Origin: CALMFG01 sp963674805
Lineage (GTDB): Bacteria > Bacillota > Clostridia > Christensenellales > CALMFG01
NCBI GenBank assembly: GCA_963674805.2
Contig: CAXXNY010000026.1
Span: 124,001-188,000 of the forward strand
Reading direction: 5' to 3'
DNA: 64,000 nucleotides
The notes under the pieces are model-generated. The model was not told where the DNA came from, searched no databases, and was given only the letters and a program-made list of their open reading frames with translations. The position numbers were made by a program, and so were the translations under genes. Positions 26,614 to 34,734 of this stretch are shown piece by piece; position 1 is the first letter of the stretch; each line of letters starts with the position of its first letter.

Positions 26614-26795
26614 CACAATAACGGTTTTTATTTCCATAGGAATATCGATTCTTATTTATGATAATAGCCAGCCTTTATTTCAGTAATAAAACGCAAATTT
26701 AAATCCTTTTTTACTCGAATTTAAAGCGAAACGGAAGTAAAAGTGCGATATATTATATCTATATGTTTCTTTTCGTTTGTTTTTCCTTCGTTTAG

Positions 26796-26823
26796 TTGAC
26801 CTGCAAATCATTTATGTTACTAT
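26796..26823 (+). promoter_or_regulatory. Promoter of the Lrp-family gene
   Basis: TTGACC (26796-26801), 16 bases, TACTAT (26818-26823) with a TG-n extension; the start codon is 20 bases downstream. Confidence 0.65.
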
Positions 26824-26842
26824 TGGTAGTGAGGTGATGCAC

Positions 26843-27283
26843 ATGGACGAAATAGATGCAAAAATACTGAAGGTTCTTGAAACAAACGGCCGTGAAACGC
26901 ATGAGAATATTGGCAAGACGCTTAACTTGTCACGGCCCGCCGTTCATCAAAGGGTCAGAAAGCTTGAAGAATCGGGATTAATCAAAGGCTATTGCGCATC
27001 AATAGCGTGGAATAAGCTTGGGCAAAACACCAATGCGCTTATTTACCTTAAAATTAATGCCGTGATTATCCAAAATATTATCAGTGATCTGCTAAAAGTC
27101 AATGTGAACGGCACAATCTTAGAAGAATGCCATCGGCTTGCCGGCGAATGGTGCATCATGCTCAAAGTCAGATCCGTATCCACCGAGAATTTAACAAGCT
27201 ATATTGACCAGCTGTTACAGATAAACGGCGTGACGGGCACCTCAACGACTTTTATTTTATCTACAATAGAAGTACCCAAATAA
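26843..27283 (+). CDS. Lrp/AsnC family transcriptional regulator
   Basis: 146 residues. N-terminal helix-turn-helix (DEIDAKILKVLETNGRETH, LSRPAVHQRVRKLEESGLIKGY) and C-terminal ligand-binding RAM domain (ILEECHRLAGEWCIMLKVR). Such proteins respond to amino acids. The start ATG 26843 follows SD GTGAGGTG; the ATG at 26837 overlaps that SD. Divergent from ugd and 36 bases ahead of the NIPSNAP gene, with which it is probably cotranscribed; targets are unknown. Confidence 0.88.
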   Translation: MDEIDAKILKVLETNGRETHENIGKTLNLSRPAVHQRVRKLEESGLIKGYCASIAWNKLGQNTNALIYLKINAVIIQNIISDLLKVNVNGTILEECHRLAGEWCIMLKVRSVSTENLTSYIDQLLQINGVTGTSTTFILSTIEVPK

Positions 27284-27319
27284 CGTCATAAATAAAATTG
27301 AAAGGTTTAAAATATAACG

Positions 27320-27625
27320 ATGATTACCTGTTATTTAAAGTATGTGATTGACCCATACAAAACCAAAGAATTTCAAAAATACGGAGAGACCTGGATTGCG
27401 CTTGTGAACCGAATGGGTGGAACCCATCACGGATATTTTTTACCGTATGAAGGGGCGAATAATATCGCCTATGCGTTATTCAGCTTCCCCAGCCAAGCCG
27501 AATACGAAGCATACCGCCAAAGGATGGCGACAGACCAGGATTGCCAGCAGGCACTTGAATATGCAAAAAAGACAAAATGCATTGTCAGCTTTGAACGGAG
27601 TTTTATGCGACCTGTTTTTAAGTAA
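27320..27625 (+). CDS. NIPSNAP family protein
   Basis: 101 residues with the ferredoxin-like fold pattern of NIPSNAP proteins (ITCYLKYVIDPYKTKEFQKYGETWIALVNRMGG, GYFLPYEGANNIAYALFSF). The molecular role of the bacterial members is unknown. Lies just after the Lrp-type regulator in the same direction, so the two may form a small operon. The start ATG follows a weak SD (AAAGG, 14 bases away). Confidence 0.8.
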   Translation: MITCYLKYVIDPYKTKEFQKYGETWIALVNRMGGTHHGYFLPYEGANNIAYALFSFPSQAEYEAYRQRMATDQDCQQALEYAKKTKCIVSFERSFMRPVFK

Positions 27626-27650
27626 TTTTAATTTCAACCCTATACATATC

Positions 27651-27679
27651 AAAAAACTGCCCAATTGGGACAGTTTTTA
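27651..27679. terminator. Terminator hairpin behind the NIPSNAP gene, also next to the tRNA-Pro fragment
   Basis: AAAAACTG-CCC and GGG-(A)-CAGTTTTT pair with one bulge; T runs on both strands. On the minus strand it sits directly after the tRNA 3'-end fragment, as the real tRNA terminator does at 27845-27873. Confidence 0.7.
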
Positions 27680-27681
27680 TT

Positions 27682-27700
27682 TGGTCTGGGTAAGAGGATT
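27682..27700 (-). repeat. Duplicated 3' end of tRNA-Pro (19 bp)
   Basis: These 19 bases are identical to 27881-27899, the acceptor stem, CCA and part of the T-arm of tRNA-Pro. The rest of a tRNA is absent, and a terminator-like hairpin follows on the minus strand. It fits an att-like duplication or the remains of a tandem tRNA copy. Confidence 0.7.
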
Positions 27701-27763
27701 GCGTATGCTTCGCTTTGCTCGCATCCGCCTTACTCGCGCTTAACCGCTCGTACCGCTCCGGCT

Positions 27764-27789
27764 AAAAACATGCCACCGGCATGTTTTTT
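27764..27789. terminator. Strong symmetric hairpin in the tRNA-flanking spacer
   Basis: Perfect 11-bp stem AAAAACATGCC/GGCATGTTTTT with a three-base loop and T runs either way. No gene reads directly into it, so it may be a leftover from lost DNA. Confidence 0.65.
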
Positions 27790-27808
27790 AAGCCTTTGCG
27801 CCTTCTTA

Positions 27809-27822
27809 AGGTTCAAATCCTC
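27809..27822 (+). repeat. Inverted 14-bp match to the tRNA-Pro T-arm
   Basis: AGGTTCAAATCCTC here is the reverse complement of 27893-27906 within the tRNA gene. With the direct repeat at 27682 it makes the spacer look rearranged. Confidence 0.5.
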
Positions 27823-27844
27823 ATTAATCTCTTTCAATTTATAC

Positions 27845-27873
27845 AAAAAAATCCGCCCTGTTAGGACAGATTT
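27845..27873 (-). terminator. tRNA-Pro terminator
   Basis: Minus strand: ten consecutive pairs (AAATCTGTCC with GGGCGGATTT, two G-U) around a 5-base loop, then T7. Confidence 0.85.
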
Positions 27874-27880
27874 CTTTGTA

Positions 27881-27957
27881 TGGTCTGGGTAAGAGGATTT
27901 GAACCTCCGGCCTCTTGAACCCCATTCAAGCGCGCTACCAAGCTGCGCCATACCCAG
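27881..27957 (-). tRNA. tRNA-Pro (anticodon GGG), CCA encoded
   Basis: 77 bases with all arms: acceptor CTGGGTA/TACCCAG, D-arm GCGC...GCGC with loop AGCTTGGTA, anticodon stem CTTGA/TCAAG with loop ATGGGGT (anticodon GGG, reading CCC and CCU), T-arm with TTCAAAT loop, discriminator A and encoded CCA. Followed by its own terminator. Its 3' end is repeated about 200 bases downstream. Confidence 0.96.
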
Positions 27958-27995
27958 ATATGAATGCCGAAGCGGTTAACCGCCCCGGCCTATTT

Positions 27996-30419
27996 TTATA
28001 GATATACGGCTTCGACCGGATTCGCGGCCGATGCATTCACTGCTTTTTCACCGCGTGTATTCCGCTTGTCACGGATAATTTCGGTGGTCAGCAGTTTCTC
28101 AAACGATCCGTTTTTCATCTCAACCGTCAGCTTCGCCGGTTCAGTGATATAAAACGCAGCCCGGATTTCTTTCCCATTGTTTGGCGAGGTGGTAAAGCTG
28201 AATGCTTTTAAGCCTTTGCCCCCGCGGCCCTGCGGTTCGAATTCCTGAGCTTCGGTCATTTTAGCATATCCAAAATCAGAAATCAAGCAGATTTCCCCTT
28301 TGTCCGGAACCGGGAATGCAAAGCGTACCAAATCGCCCTTTTCGAGGGTCATTCCCTTTACGCCCTTCGCGGTTCTGCCCATCACCGACACCTCTTCACT
28401 GTCTATTCTAACCGACATGCCTTTTTGGGTAATCAGAAGCAGATACTGCGGCTCGCTCAAAATATCAACCGAGATGATACAGCTCTTTTCTTTGACACCG
28501 CAAGCCGTAAGCCGTGCACTCTTTGTCTGGTATTCGCTGAGCAGGCTGCGCTTGACCTGTCCGCCGTCGGTTACGAAAACAATCTGGTCTTCTGTCTTGT
28601 AGTCTTCAAAGTCGAAGATATTAACGATGGTTTCGTCCTTTAAGACACCCGCAAGCAGAGTATTTATCGCACGCCCGCGTTCGCGCCACCGGGATTCCGG
28701 AATATCTGCGACATTCAAGCTGTACATATTGCCCTGACAGGTAAAGGCGCGAATGGTGTGGTCGGACTTAGTGGCTATTACCGCTTTCGGCGCGTGCGCT
28801 TCGTCGGTATTGCCTGTCTCCATGCCTTTTTTAAACGCTTTTAAGCTCATTTTTTTGAGCAGTCCGCTCCGCGTTAAAATCATAACGCCGTCTTCCACCA
28901 CTTCAAACTCGGTGGTATCGATGACGATTTCGCCGTTATCGGATAATATCTCGGACCGCCGTTTATCCGTATTCGCTTCCTTGACTTCCAGAAGCTCTTT
29001 TGCAATCAGGTTCATCAGCTTTGTGTTAGAGCCCAGTATTGCCTGCAGCTGTTTGATGATTTTTAGGATTTGCGCATATTCGTTTTCCAGCGTCACGACT
29101 TCTAATGCTGTCAGCCGCGCCAGGCGCATATCCAAAATCGCCTGCGCTTGAATCGGCGTTAAATCAAACCGGTCCATCAATCGCTCTTTGGCCTGTTTTG
29201 GGCTTTCAGATCCCCGGATTATCTTAATGATCTCGTCGATATTGTTGACAGCGATGATTAATCCAGAAAGGATATGCTCACGTTTTTCTGCATTTTCGAG
29301 GTCATGCTTGGTCCGGCGTTTGACCACCTGTTTTTGATATACAATATAATGATCGATAATTTCCATCAGCGAAAGCTGCTTCGGAACGCCGTCCGCAATG
29401 GCAACCATATTAAAATTAAACGACGTCTGTAAATCGGTATACTTGAATAAGCAATTCAGCATATTTTCCGGATCTACGTCTTTTTTAAGCTCGATCACCG
29501 CACGGATCCCCATACGGTCGGATTCGTCACGGATATCCGTAATACCGGAAAACATGGCCTTTCGCTGTTCGGATACTTTTAGGATTTTCTCAAGCATAGA
29601 GGCTTTATTCACCTGATAGGGCACCTCGGTAATCACGATACGCTTCTTGCCGTTTGCCCCGTTTTCGATCTCGGTTTTAGCCCGAACAGTAATACGGCCC
29701 CTGCCCGTTTCATAGGCTTCTTTCAGGCCGTCGGAAGTTAAAATATATCCGCCGGTCGGAAAGTCTGGCGCTTTGATATACGTCATCAGTTCGTCCAGCG
29801 TTAAGTCTTTGTTTTTAATTCGTGCGACAACACCGTCAATGACCTCACCAAGGTTATGCGGCGGGATGTTGGTCGCAAGCCCGATTGCAATTCCTGATGC
29901 ACCGTTCACCAAAAGATTCGGAAAGCGCGCAGGCAGAATAACCGGTTCTTTAAGCGAGTCGTCAAAATTCAGCTTAAACGGCACCGTGTCTTTCTCGATA
30001 TACGCCAGCATCTCCATGGCTATCGGCGTCAGCCGCGCTTCGGTATAACGCATGGCCGCGGCGCTGTCACCGTCGATACTGCCGAAGTTTCCGTGCCCGT
30101 CAACCAGCGGCACGCGCATGTTGAAGTCCTGCGCCATACGCACCATTGCGTCATAAATACTACTGTCTCCGTGGGGATGGTATTTACCCATCGTATCCCC
30201 GACGATACGTGCGGATTTCCGGTGCGGTTTATCCGGCGTAATCAACAGATCCAGCATGGTATATAAAATACGTCTCTGAACAGGTTTTAATCCGTCTTCG
30301 ACCCGCGGCAGTGCACGCTCCATGATAATATATTCGGCATAAGGCATCATGGAATTGTGCATCACGTCCTGCATCGAGGCCAGAGTGATGCGATTGTCTT
30401 CTTTTTTAACCTCTTTCAA
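27996..30419 (-). CDS. parC: Type IIA topoisomerase subunit A, probably topoisomerase IV ParC
   Basis: Breakage-reunion subunit, 807 residues. The active-site tyrosine is in AAMRYTEARL; the QRRILYTML and KYHPHGDSSIYDAMVRMAQDF motifs are intact. The C-terminal beta-pinwheel has no standard GyrA box in its first blade, though a GRGGKG occurs in the last. Together with the ParE-like partner this favours ParC over GyrA, but the split is not certain. The start is TTG at 30419, nine bases from SD GGAGG inside parE; the genes overlap by 14 bases, which would balance subunit synthesis. Confidence 0.82.
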   Translation of the reverse strand: MKEVKKEDNRITLASMQDVMHNSMMPYAEYIIMERALPRVEDGLKPVQRRILYTMLDLLITPDKPHRKSARIVGDTMGKYHPHGDSSIYDAMVRMAQDFNMRVPLVDGHGNFGSIDGDSAAAMRYTEARLTPIAMEMLAYIEKDTVPFKLNFDDSLKEPVILPARFPNLLVNGASGIAIGLATNIPPHNLGEVIDGVVARIKNKDLTLDELMTYIKAPDFPTGGYILTSDGLKEAYETGRGRITVRAKTEIENGANGKKRIVITEVPYQVNKASMLEKILKVSEQRKAMFSGITDIRDESDRMGIRAVIELKKDVDPENMLNCLFKYTDLQTSFNFNMVAIADGVPKQLSLMEIIDHYIVYQKQVVKRRTKHDLENAEKREHILSGLIIAVNNIDEIIKIIRGSESPKQAKERLMDRFDLTPIQAQAILDMRLARLTALEVVTLENEYAQILKIIKQLQAILGSNTKLMNLIAKELLEVKEANTDKRRSEILSDNGEIVIDTTEFEVVEDGVMILTRSGLLKKMSLKAFKKGMETGNTDEAHAPKAVIATKSDHTIRAFTCQGNMYSLNVADIPESRWRERGRAINTLLAGVLKDETIVNIFDFEDYKTEDQIVFVTDGGQVKRSLLSEYQTKSARLTACGVKEKSCIISVDILSEPQYLLLITQKGMSVRIDSEEVSVMGRTAKGVKGMTLEKGDLVRFAFPVPDKGEICLISDFGYAKMTEAQEFEPQGRGGKGLKAFSFTTSPNNGKEIRAAFYITEPAKLTVEMKNGSFEKLLTTEIIRDKRNTRGEKAVNASAANPVEAVYL

Positions 30420-32382
30420 CGATCATCACCTCCATGTCCTCGTTTGTCTGCAACCGGTTGAAGTCTACGTTAGCCGCGATATATTCTTTGCGTGATTCGG
30501 CGTTATCCCCCATCAATACACTAACGATGCTTTCCGCTTCGGCAGCGTCTTCAATCGCTACCTGAATCAGCAAACGCTTTTCAGGGTTCATTGTGGTTTC
30601 CCAAAGCTGTTCCGGGTTCATTTCGCCCAGACCCTTATAGCGCTGAATTTTATAGCCTTTTCCCATTGCTTCGGATGCGGCATTCATCTCTTCTTCTGTA
30701 TAGCAGTAAACGCTCTCTTTGCCCTTATAGACCTTATATAACGGCGGCTGTCCGATATAAACATGCCCGTTTGTCAGCATCTCGCGGTAATAGCGGAAGA
30801 AAAACGTTAGCAGAATCGCACGGATATGCGCGCCGTCCTGGTCAGCATCCGATAAAATGATGACTTTATGGTACTTCAATGCGGATTCATCATAATTGGA
30901 ATCAAATCCGGCACCCAATGCCGTGATAATCGACCGGAATTCTTCGTTATTCATCACCTGGTCAATTCGCTTTTTTTCAACGTTGAGCGGCTTGCCCCTT
31001 AGCGGCAGTATCGCCTGAAAGCGTCTGTCCCTGCCCTGCTTGGCGCTTCCGCCGGCCGAATCGCCCTCTACCAGGAAAAGTTCGTTCTCTTCAGGTTTCT
31101 TTCCGGTACAGCTGGACAGCTTGCCGACAAGCGGCGCACCTTCCAGATTGTTCTTCTGGCGTTCCAGTTTTTTCGCTTTTCGTGCCGCCTCGCGTACACG
31201 GGCTGCTTTTTGTGCTTTTTCCAACAGGCTAGTGCTGAGTTTTGTGTTATTTAAGTCAGCGAGAAACATGGCGAGTTGTTCGCCTACTACGGCTTCCACT
31301 GCCGTTCTTGCTTCTGTATTGCCGAGTTTAGTCTTGGTCTGCCCTTCAAACTGCACATTTTTCATGCGGAGTGAAATCACGGCGCAAAGCCCTTCCCGAT
31401 AGTCCTCGCCCGAAAGATTGGCCGCTTTTTCCTTAAGCGCTCCGCTGGCTCTGGCATGGTCATTCATCACCTTGGTAAGCGCCGACTTAAAGCCGGTTTC
31501 GTGCGTACCGCCCTCCGGCGTCGGGATATTATTAACGAACGAGAAGACGCCTTCGTTATATCCGTCATTAAACTGCATCGCCACCTGAATTTCAACGCCG
31601 TCCTTGCTGCCTTCAATTAGAATCGGCGCGTCATGCAGCGGAGATTTATCCTTATTGATGTACTTGACAAAATCGACGATGCCGCCCTGGAAGTGAAACA
31701 GGCGTTGCTTGAATTTCCCGTTTTCCCTGACACGTTCATCGGTCAGCGAAATCTTAATATTTTTTGTTAAAAAAGCAAGCTCTCTTAGGCGTTTGGAAAC
31801 CTTATCAAAGCTAAGCTCCACGGTCTCAAACACCTTTTTATCCGGCATATAAGATATGACAGATCCGCGCTTGTGTGCAGGACCGACTTCGGTCAGATGG
31901 CCTTTGGGCCTGCCCGGCTGCAGTTTGCCATTGCTGTCTTTATAGCTTCTGAATTCCTGATGGTACTGTTTTCCGTTTGTGTAAACGTCTACGGTCAGCC
32001 ACGAAGAAAGCGCATTCACCACGCTCGCGCCTACACCGTGAAGCCCGCCGGAATACGCATAATTTTTATTATCAAATTTACCGCCCGCATGCAGCTGGGT
32101 AAACACGACTTCAACGCCGGATACTTTCAGCTCCGGATGAATACCGACAGGAATACCCCTTCCGTTGTCCTCGACGGTCACAGAATTATCCTTATGGATG
32201 GTTACCGTTACGCGGTCGCCGTAGCCGTTTGCCGTTTCGTCTATCGCGTTATCGACAATCTCCCATAAAAGATGGTGCAGCCCCCTTGAGCCTGTAGACC
32301 CGATATACATGCCGGGTCTGCGGCGTACGGCATCCAGTCCTTTGAGTACCTGTATATCGGATGCCTGATATTCTTTTGCCAT
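30406..32382 (-). CDS. parE: Type IIA topoisomerase subunit B, probably topoisomerase IV ParE
   Basis: ATPase and Toprim subunit, 658 residues. GHKL motifs EIVDNAIDE, DNGRGIPV, GLHGVGASVVNAL; Toprim EGDSAGGSAKQGRDRRFQAILPLRGK and SDADQDGAHIR. QGRDR is the ParE form (GyrB usually has QGRNR), although the following LNVEKK is GyrB-like, so the call rests on a few residues. SD AAAGGAAAG before ATG 32382. The pair lies away from any dnaA-recF context, where gyrB would be expected. Confidence 0.82.
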   Translation of the reverse strand: MAKEYQASDIQVLKGLDAVRRRPGMYIGSTGSRGLHHLLWEIVDNAIDETANGYGDRVTVTIHKDNSVTVEDNGRGIPVGIHPELKVSGVEVVFTQLHAGGKFDNKNYAYSGGLHGVGASVVNALSSWLTVDVYTNGKQYHQEFRSYKDSNGKLQPGRPKGHLTEVGPAHKRGSVISYMPDKKVFETVELSFDKVSKRLRELAFLTKNIKISLTDERVRENGKFKQRLFHFQGGIVDFVKYINKDKSPLHDAPILIEGSKDGVEIQVAMQFNDGYNEGVFSFVNNIPTPEGGTHETGFKSALTKVMNDHARASGALKEKAANLSGEDYREGLCAVISLRMKNVQFEGQTKTKLGNTEARTAVEAVVGEQLAMFLADLNNTKLSTSLLEKAQKAARVREAARKAKKLERQKNNLEGAPLVGKLSSCTGKKPEENELFLVEGDSAGGSAKQGRDRRFQAILPLRGKPLNVEKKRIDQVMNNEEFRSIITALGAGFDSNYDESALKYHKVIILSDADQDGAHIRAILLTFFFRYYREMLTNGHVYIGQPPLYKVYKGKESVYCYTEEEMNAASEAMGKGYKIQRYKGLGEMNPEQLWETTMNPEKRLLIQVAIEDAAEAESIVSVLMGDNAESRKEYIAANVDFNRLQTNEDMEVMIVERG

Positions 32383-32477
32383 TTACTTTCCTTTCGGTGC
32401 TTTTTTCTATCTTTTGACACGCACACAATAAAACAAACATATGTTCTTGTTTATGCGTTGTTTTCTTCAACTTTGGT

Positions 32478-32486
32478 ATTATATCA
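32478..32486 (-). promoter_or_regulatory. Extended -10 promoter of parE-parC
   Basis: Minus strand TGATATAAT with TATAAT at 32478-32483 and no clear -35. The predicted leader is about 90 bases and contains an imperfect inverted repeat around ACATATGT. Confidence 0.55.
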
Positions 32487-32557
32487 CAGATGATATGGAG
32501 AAAAAAGCGAAAATTTGAACTTTTTCATTGTTATAAAGCGCTGTCCATGACAGCCGG

Positions 32558-33370
32558 TCAGCTGCCAAAAAAATCTTTGATTTGATAGAAGCAGGCTTTC
32601 AGTTCATCATAATCACGATAGTTATGCTGATAGACCTCCAAGACAATCCCGCCGTCATAGCCCACTTCAGTTAAAGATTGTTTTAACTCATTAAAATCCA
32701 AAACCCCGTTGAACGGGAGTTTCGGAATAATGTTTTTTTCATTGTCGATCTGATAGTCGCAGACATGCACATTGATCAGGCGGTCGCCCATTTTCTTAAC
32801 GTACTCGGAAAACGGATGGCGCGACTGTGCGGCCTGTTTTAAGTCCAGGGTATAATACAGGTTATCCGAATCCATATACGGCGCCAGCTTTTCCGGAAAA
32901 TCAGGATTCGCATACCAGCACCAGTGTACGGTTTCATATGCCAGTTTCACGCCGAACGACTTCGCGGTTTCTGCGGCTTTGGACGCCATCATTCCGGCGT
33001 ACTCGTAATTAATATTGAGTTTATTCGCGATTTTTACATTGGTCGGCCCGTGAAAGACGTAGACATCTGCGCCGAGAATTACATCCGCTTCCAGCACGCG
33101 TTTATAAACATCATAAGCCTCTTCGCGCTGTCGGTCATGCCACGAAAACAACTGGGGTTCAAACTGGGTGTTCAACGCATGCGTGGAATAGATTTTAATA
33201 CCGTAATCATCAGCCTTTTTTTTGAGTTCTTTTACAAACGCCGGTTTATATTCACTCTGCGCGCAGAAAAACACCTCGGCGTTCTTCACGCCCATTTTGC
33301 CGATTTCATCGATCGCATCTTCGGTGTAGCATTTTAGGAAAAAGCACGCGGTTGACATGCCGAATTTCAT
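32558..33370 (-). CDS. TIM-barrel sugar isomerase/epimerase-like protein (AP endonuclease family 2)
   Basis: 270 residues of the xylose-isomerase-like TIM barrel. Metal-site candidates: a His in THALNT and in VFHGPTN, Glu in YETVHW, DLKQA, HVCDY and the late Glu in VLEVYQHNY. The fold is used by sugar-phosphate isomerases, epimerases and endonuclease IV, and the substrate cannot be inferred. ATG 33370 with SD AAAGAAG. Stand-alone gene between parE and an Fe-S protein gene. Confidence 0.75.
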   Translation of the reverse strand: MKFGMSTACFFLKCYTEDAIDEIGKMGVKNAEVFFCAQSEYKPAFVKELKKKADDYGIKIYSTHALNTQFEPQLFSWHDRQREEAYDVYKRVLEADVILGADVYVFHGPTNVKIANKLNINYEYAGMMASKAAETAKSFGVKLAYETVHWCWYANPDFPEKLAPYMDSDNLYYTLDLKQAAQSRHPFSEYVKKMGDRLINVHVCDYQIDNEKNIIPKLPFNGVLDFNELKQSLTEVGYDGGIVLEVYQHNYRDYDELKACFYQIKDFFGS

Positions 33371-33450
33371 AGATTGGTCTTCTTTCTATCTCATTAGTCT
33401 GAGTATAACCGTTTTAATCAAAAAATACCAGCCGACGGCTATTAGTTGTA

Positions 33451-34119
33451 TCATATTCCACTGTACGGACAGTTCGCAATGCAGATACCGCATACCGATC
33501 CCCTGCCGATATGCTGATACGCGGTTTTCAGATGATACGCGCATTTCTCCGGCGAAAAAATATCGGCTGTTTTATAGGGCGGCATCGGCGTTTTGCCGAA
33601 TATTGCACCGCTCGGGCATGCATCCGCGCACGCACGGCAGCTGCCGCAGGCATTTTCCACAGGGCTGCTTATCGGCAGCTTCATATCCGTGAGTACGGTC
33701 ACCAGCCGGACAGCCGGTCCTAACCGGATTGAAACAAACAGATTGTTTTTGCCGATAAATCCAAGGCCTGCTTTTACAGCGCCTATTTTATGAGACAGCC
33801 TGCCGTGAAACGCTTCGCCGGGGCGTGACTGCGACGCTGGAATATACACCGCCTCAAAGTCCGATTCAATTAACAGCGTTTGTATCAAAATCGCAGTCCG
33901 GTCCAGATTTGCATTCATGGTGCGGTATTGGTGGAAGTACTCGGGCGTCGGACCGTCCTTAATACCGCGGATAATCGCCTTCGGATAGCGCATCCCCATC
34001 GTCAGTGCATATGGCATATCCGATAAATCATCGGGAAGCGCATCATCAACGCAGGATGTGCCGAACAGCACCATCCCGTTATCTGCCGCTTTTTGTTTAA
34101 TTTTTTCTAATAAATCCAT
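33451..34119 (-). CDS. QueG-like double [4Fe-4S] protein, short form
   Basis: About 222 residues. The C-terminal half has two cysteine clusters, CGSCRACADACP and CGICIANCP, typical of the ferredoxin-like end of epoxyqueuosine reductase (QueG) and its relatives. Before it, HGRLSHKIGAVKAGLGFIGKNNL matches the QueG family, but the protein lacks the C-terminal HEAT-like repeats and is shorter, so a queuosine role is not assured. Start at ATG 34119; an in-frame TTG at 34131 is possible. No good SD for either. Confidence 0.7.
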   Translation of the reverse strand: MDLLEKIKQKAADNGMVLFGTSCVDDALPDDLSDMPYALTMGMRYPKAIIRGIKDGPTPEYFHQYRTMNANLDRTAILIQTLLIESDFEAVYIPASQSRPGEAFHGRLSHKIGAVKAGLGFIGKNNLFVSIRLGPAVRLVTVLTDMKLPISSPVENACGSCRACADACPSGAIFGKTPMPPYKTADIFSPEKCAYHLKTAYQHIGRGSVCGICIANCPYSGI

Positions 34120-34168
34120 GCTAACCGCCAATGTTTACGGAATAGTTTTATGTTTTTTACATCGGTTA

Positions 34169-34177
34169 TGTTATAAT
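34169..34177 (+). promoter_or_regulatory. Extended -10 promoter of the DUF4364 gene
   Basis: TGTTATAAT, no clear -35, 36 bases before the start codon. Confidence 0.6.
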
Positions 34178-34212
34178 ACTACGAACTAAATGTCTATAAC
34201 CGAGATGATGAT

Positions 34213-34734
34213 ATGAGTAATGAGAGAATTCCGGCACCAAAACTGACCATATTATACCTGTTCAAAACGCTGGATATTACACTGAATGAGTTTCAGCTGG
34301 TACGCGTGCTGACCGAAAACGAGTGGGCGAATTATTTTGATATCAAAGAGAGCCTGGCCGAGCTTTCTGACGTCGGTATGTTACTGCGCCAGGAAACGCC
34401 GAACGGTATTTTCTATCACATCACCGAAGCCGGAAAAGAAAGCCTGTCGCATTTTTATAAAGATATCCTCCACTCGGTGCGCGAACGTATCAGGCAGTAC
34501 TGCGCGATTAATCGCGATAATTTAAGCCGCGAAAGCGAGTTATTCTCCGATTATATTAAGCTTGATGACGATGAATACCGTGTCACTTTACGCATCCTTG
34601 AAAAAACAAAGACCGTTTTCGAGGTGAATCTCACTGCATATTCCAAGGAACAGGCCGAAACCATGATTAAAAACTGGCCGGATGCCGCTTCCGTTATCTA
34701 TAAATCCGCTTATACGGAACTGATTAAACCATAA
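34213..34734 (+). CDS. DUF4364 family protein, winged-helix-like
   Basis: 173 residues. The N-terminal half looks like a winged helix of the PadR type (LTILYLFKTLDITLNEFQLVRVL, IKESLAELSDVGMLLRQE, YHITEAGKESL). The second half is a small alpha/beta domain (YRVTLRILEKTKTVFEVNLTAYSKEQAETMIKNW). This is the conserved clostridial family DUF4364; its function is not known and DNA binding is only predicted. SD is weak (GAGATGATGAT). The 3' end overlaps that of the convergent folC by 25 bases. Confidence 0.85.
   Translation: MSNERIPAPKLTILYLFKTLDITLNEFQLVRVLTENEWANYFDIKESLAELSDVGMLLRQETPNGIFYHITEAGKESLSHFYKDILHSVRERIRQYCAINRDNLSRESELFSDYIKLDDDEYRVTLRILEKTKTVFEVNLTAYSKEQAETMIKNWPDAASVIYKSAYTELIKP

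Noticed and set aside
27682..27822. A second complete tRNA gene
   Set aside because: Only 19 bases of one arm and a 14-base inverted piece are present; no acceptor, D or anticodon arms can be formed.
27730..27951. Minus-strand reading frame giving MAQLGSALEWGSRGRRFKSS...
   Set aside because: It is a translation of the tRNA-Pro gene itself, a well-known artefact, and not a protein.
27996..32382. parE/parC called as gyrB/gyrA
   Set aside because: QGRDR in subunit B and absence of a standard GyrA box in the first C-terminal blade favour topoisomerase IV, though some residues are gyrase-like.
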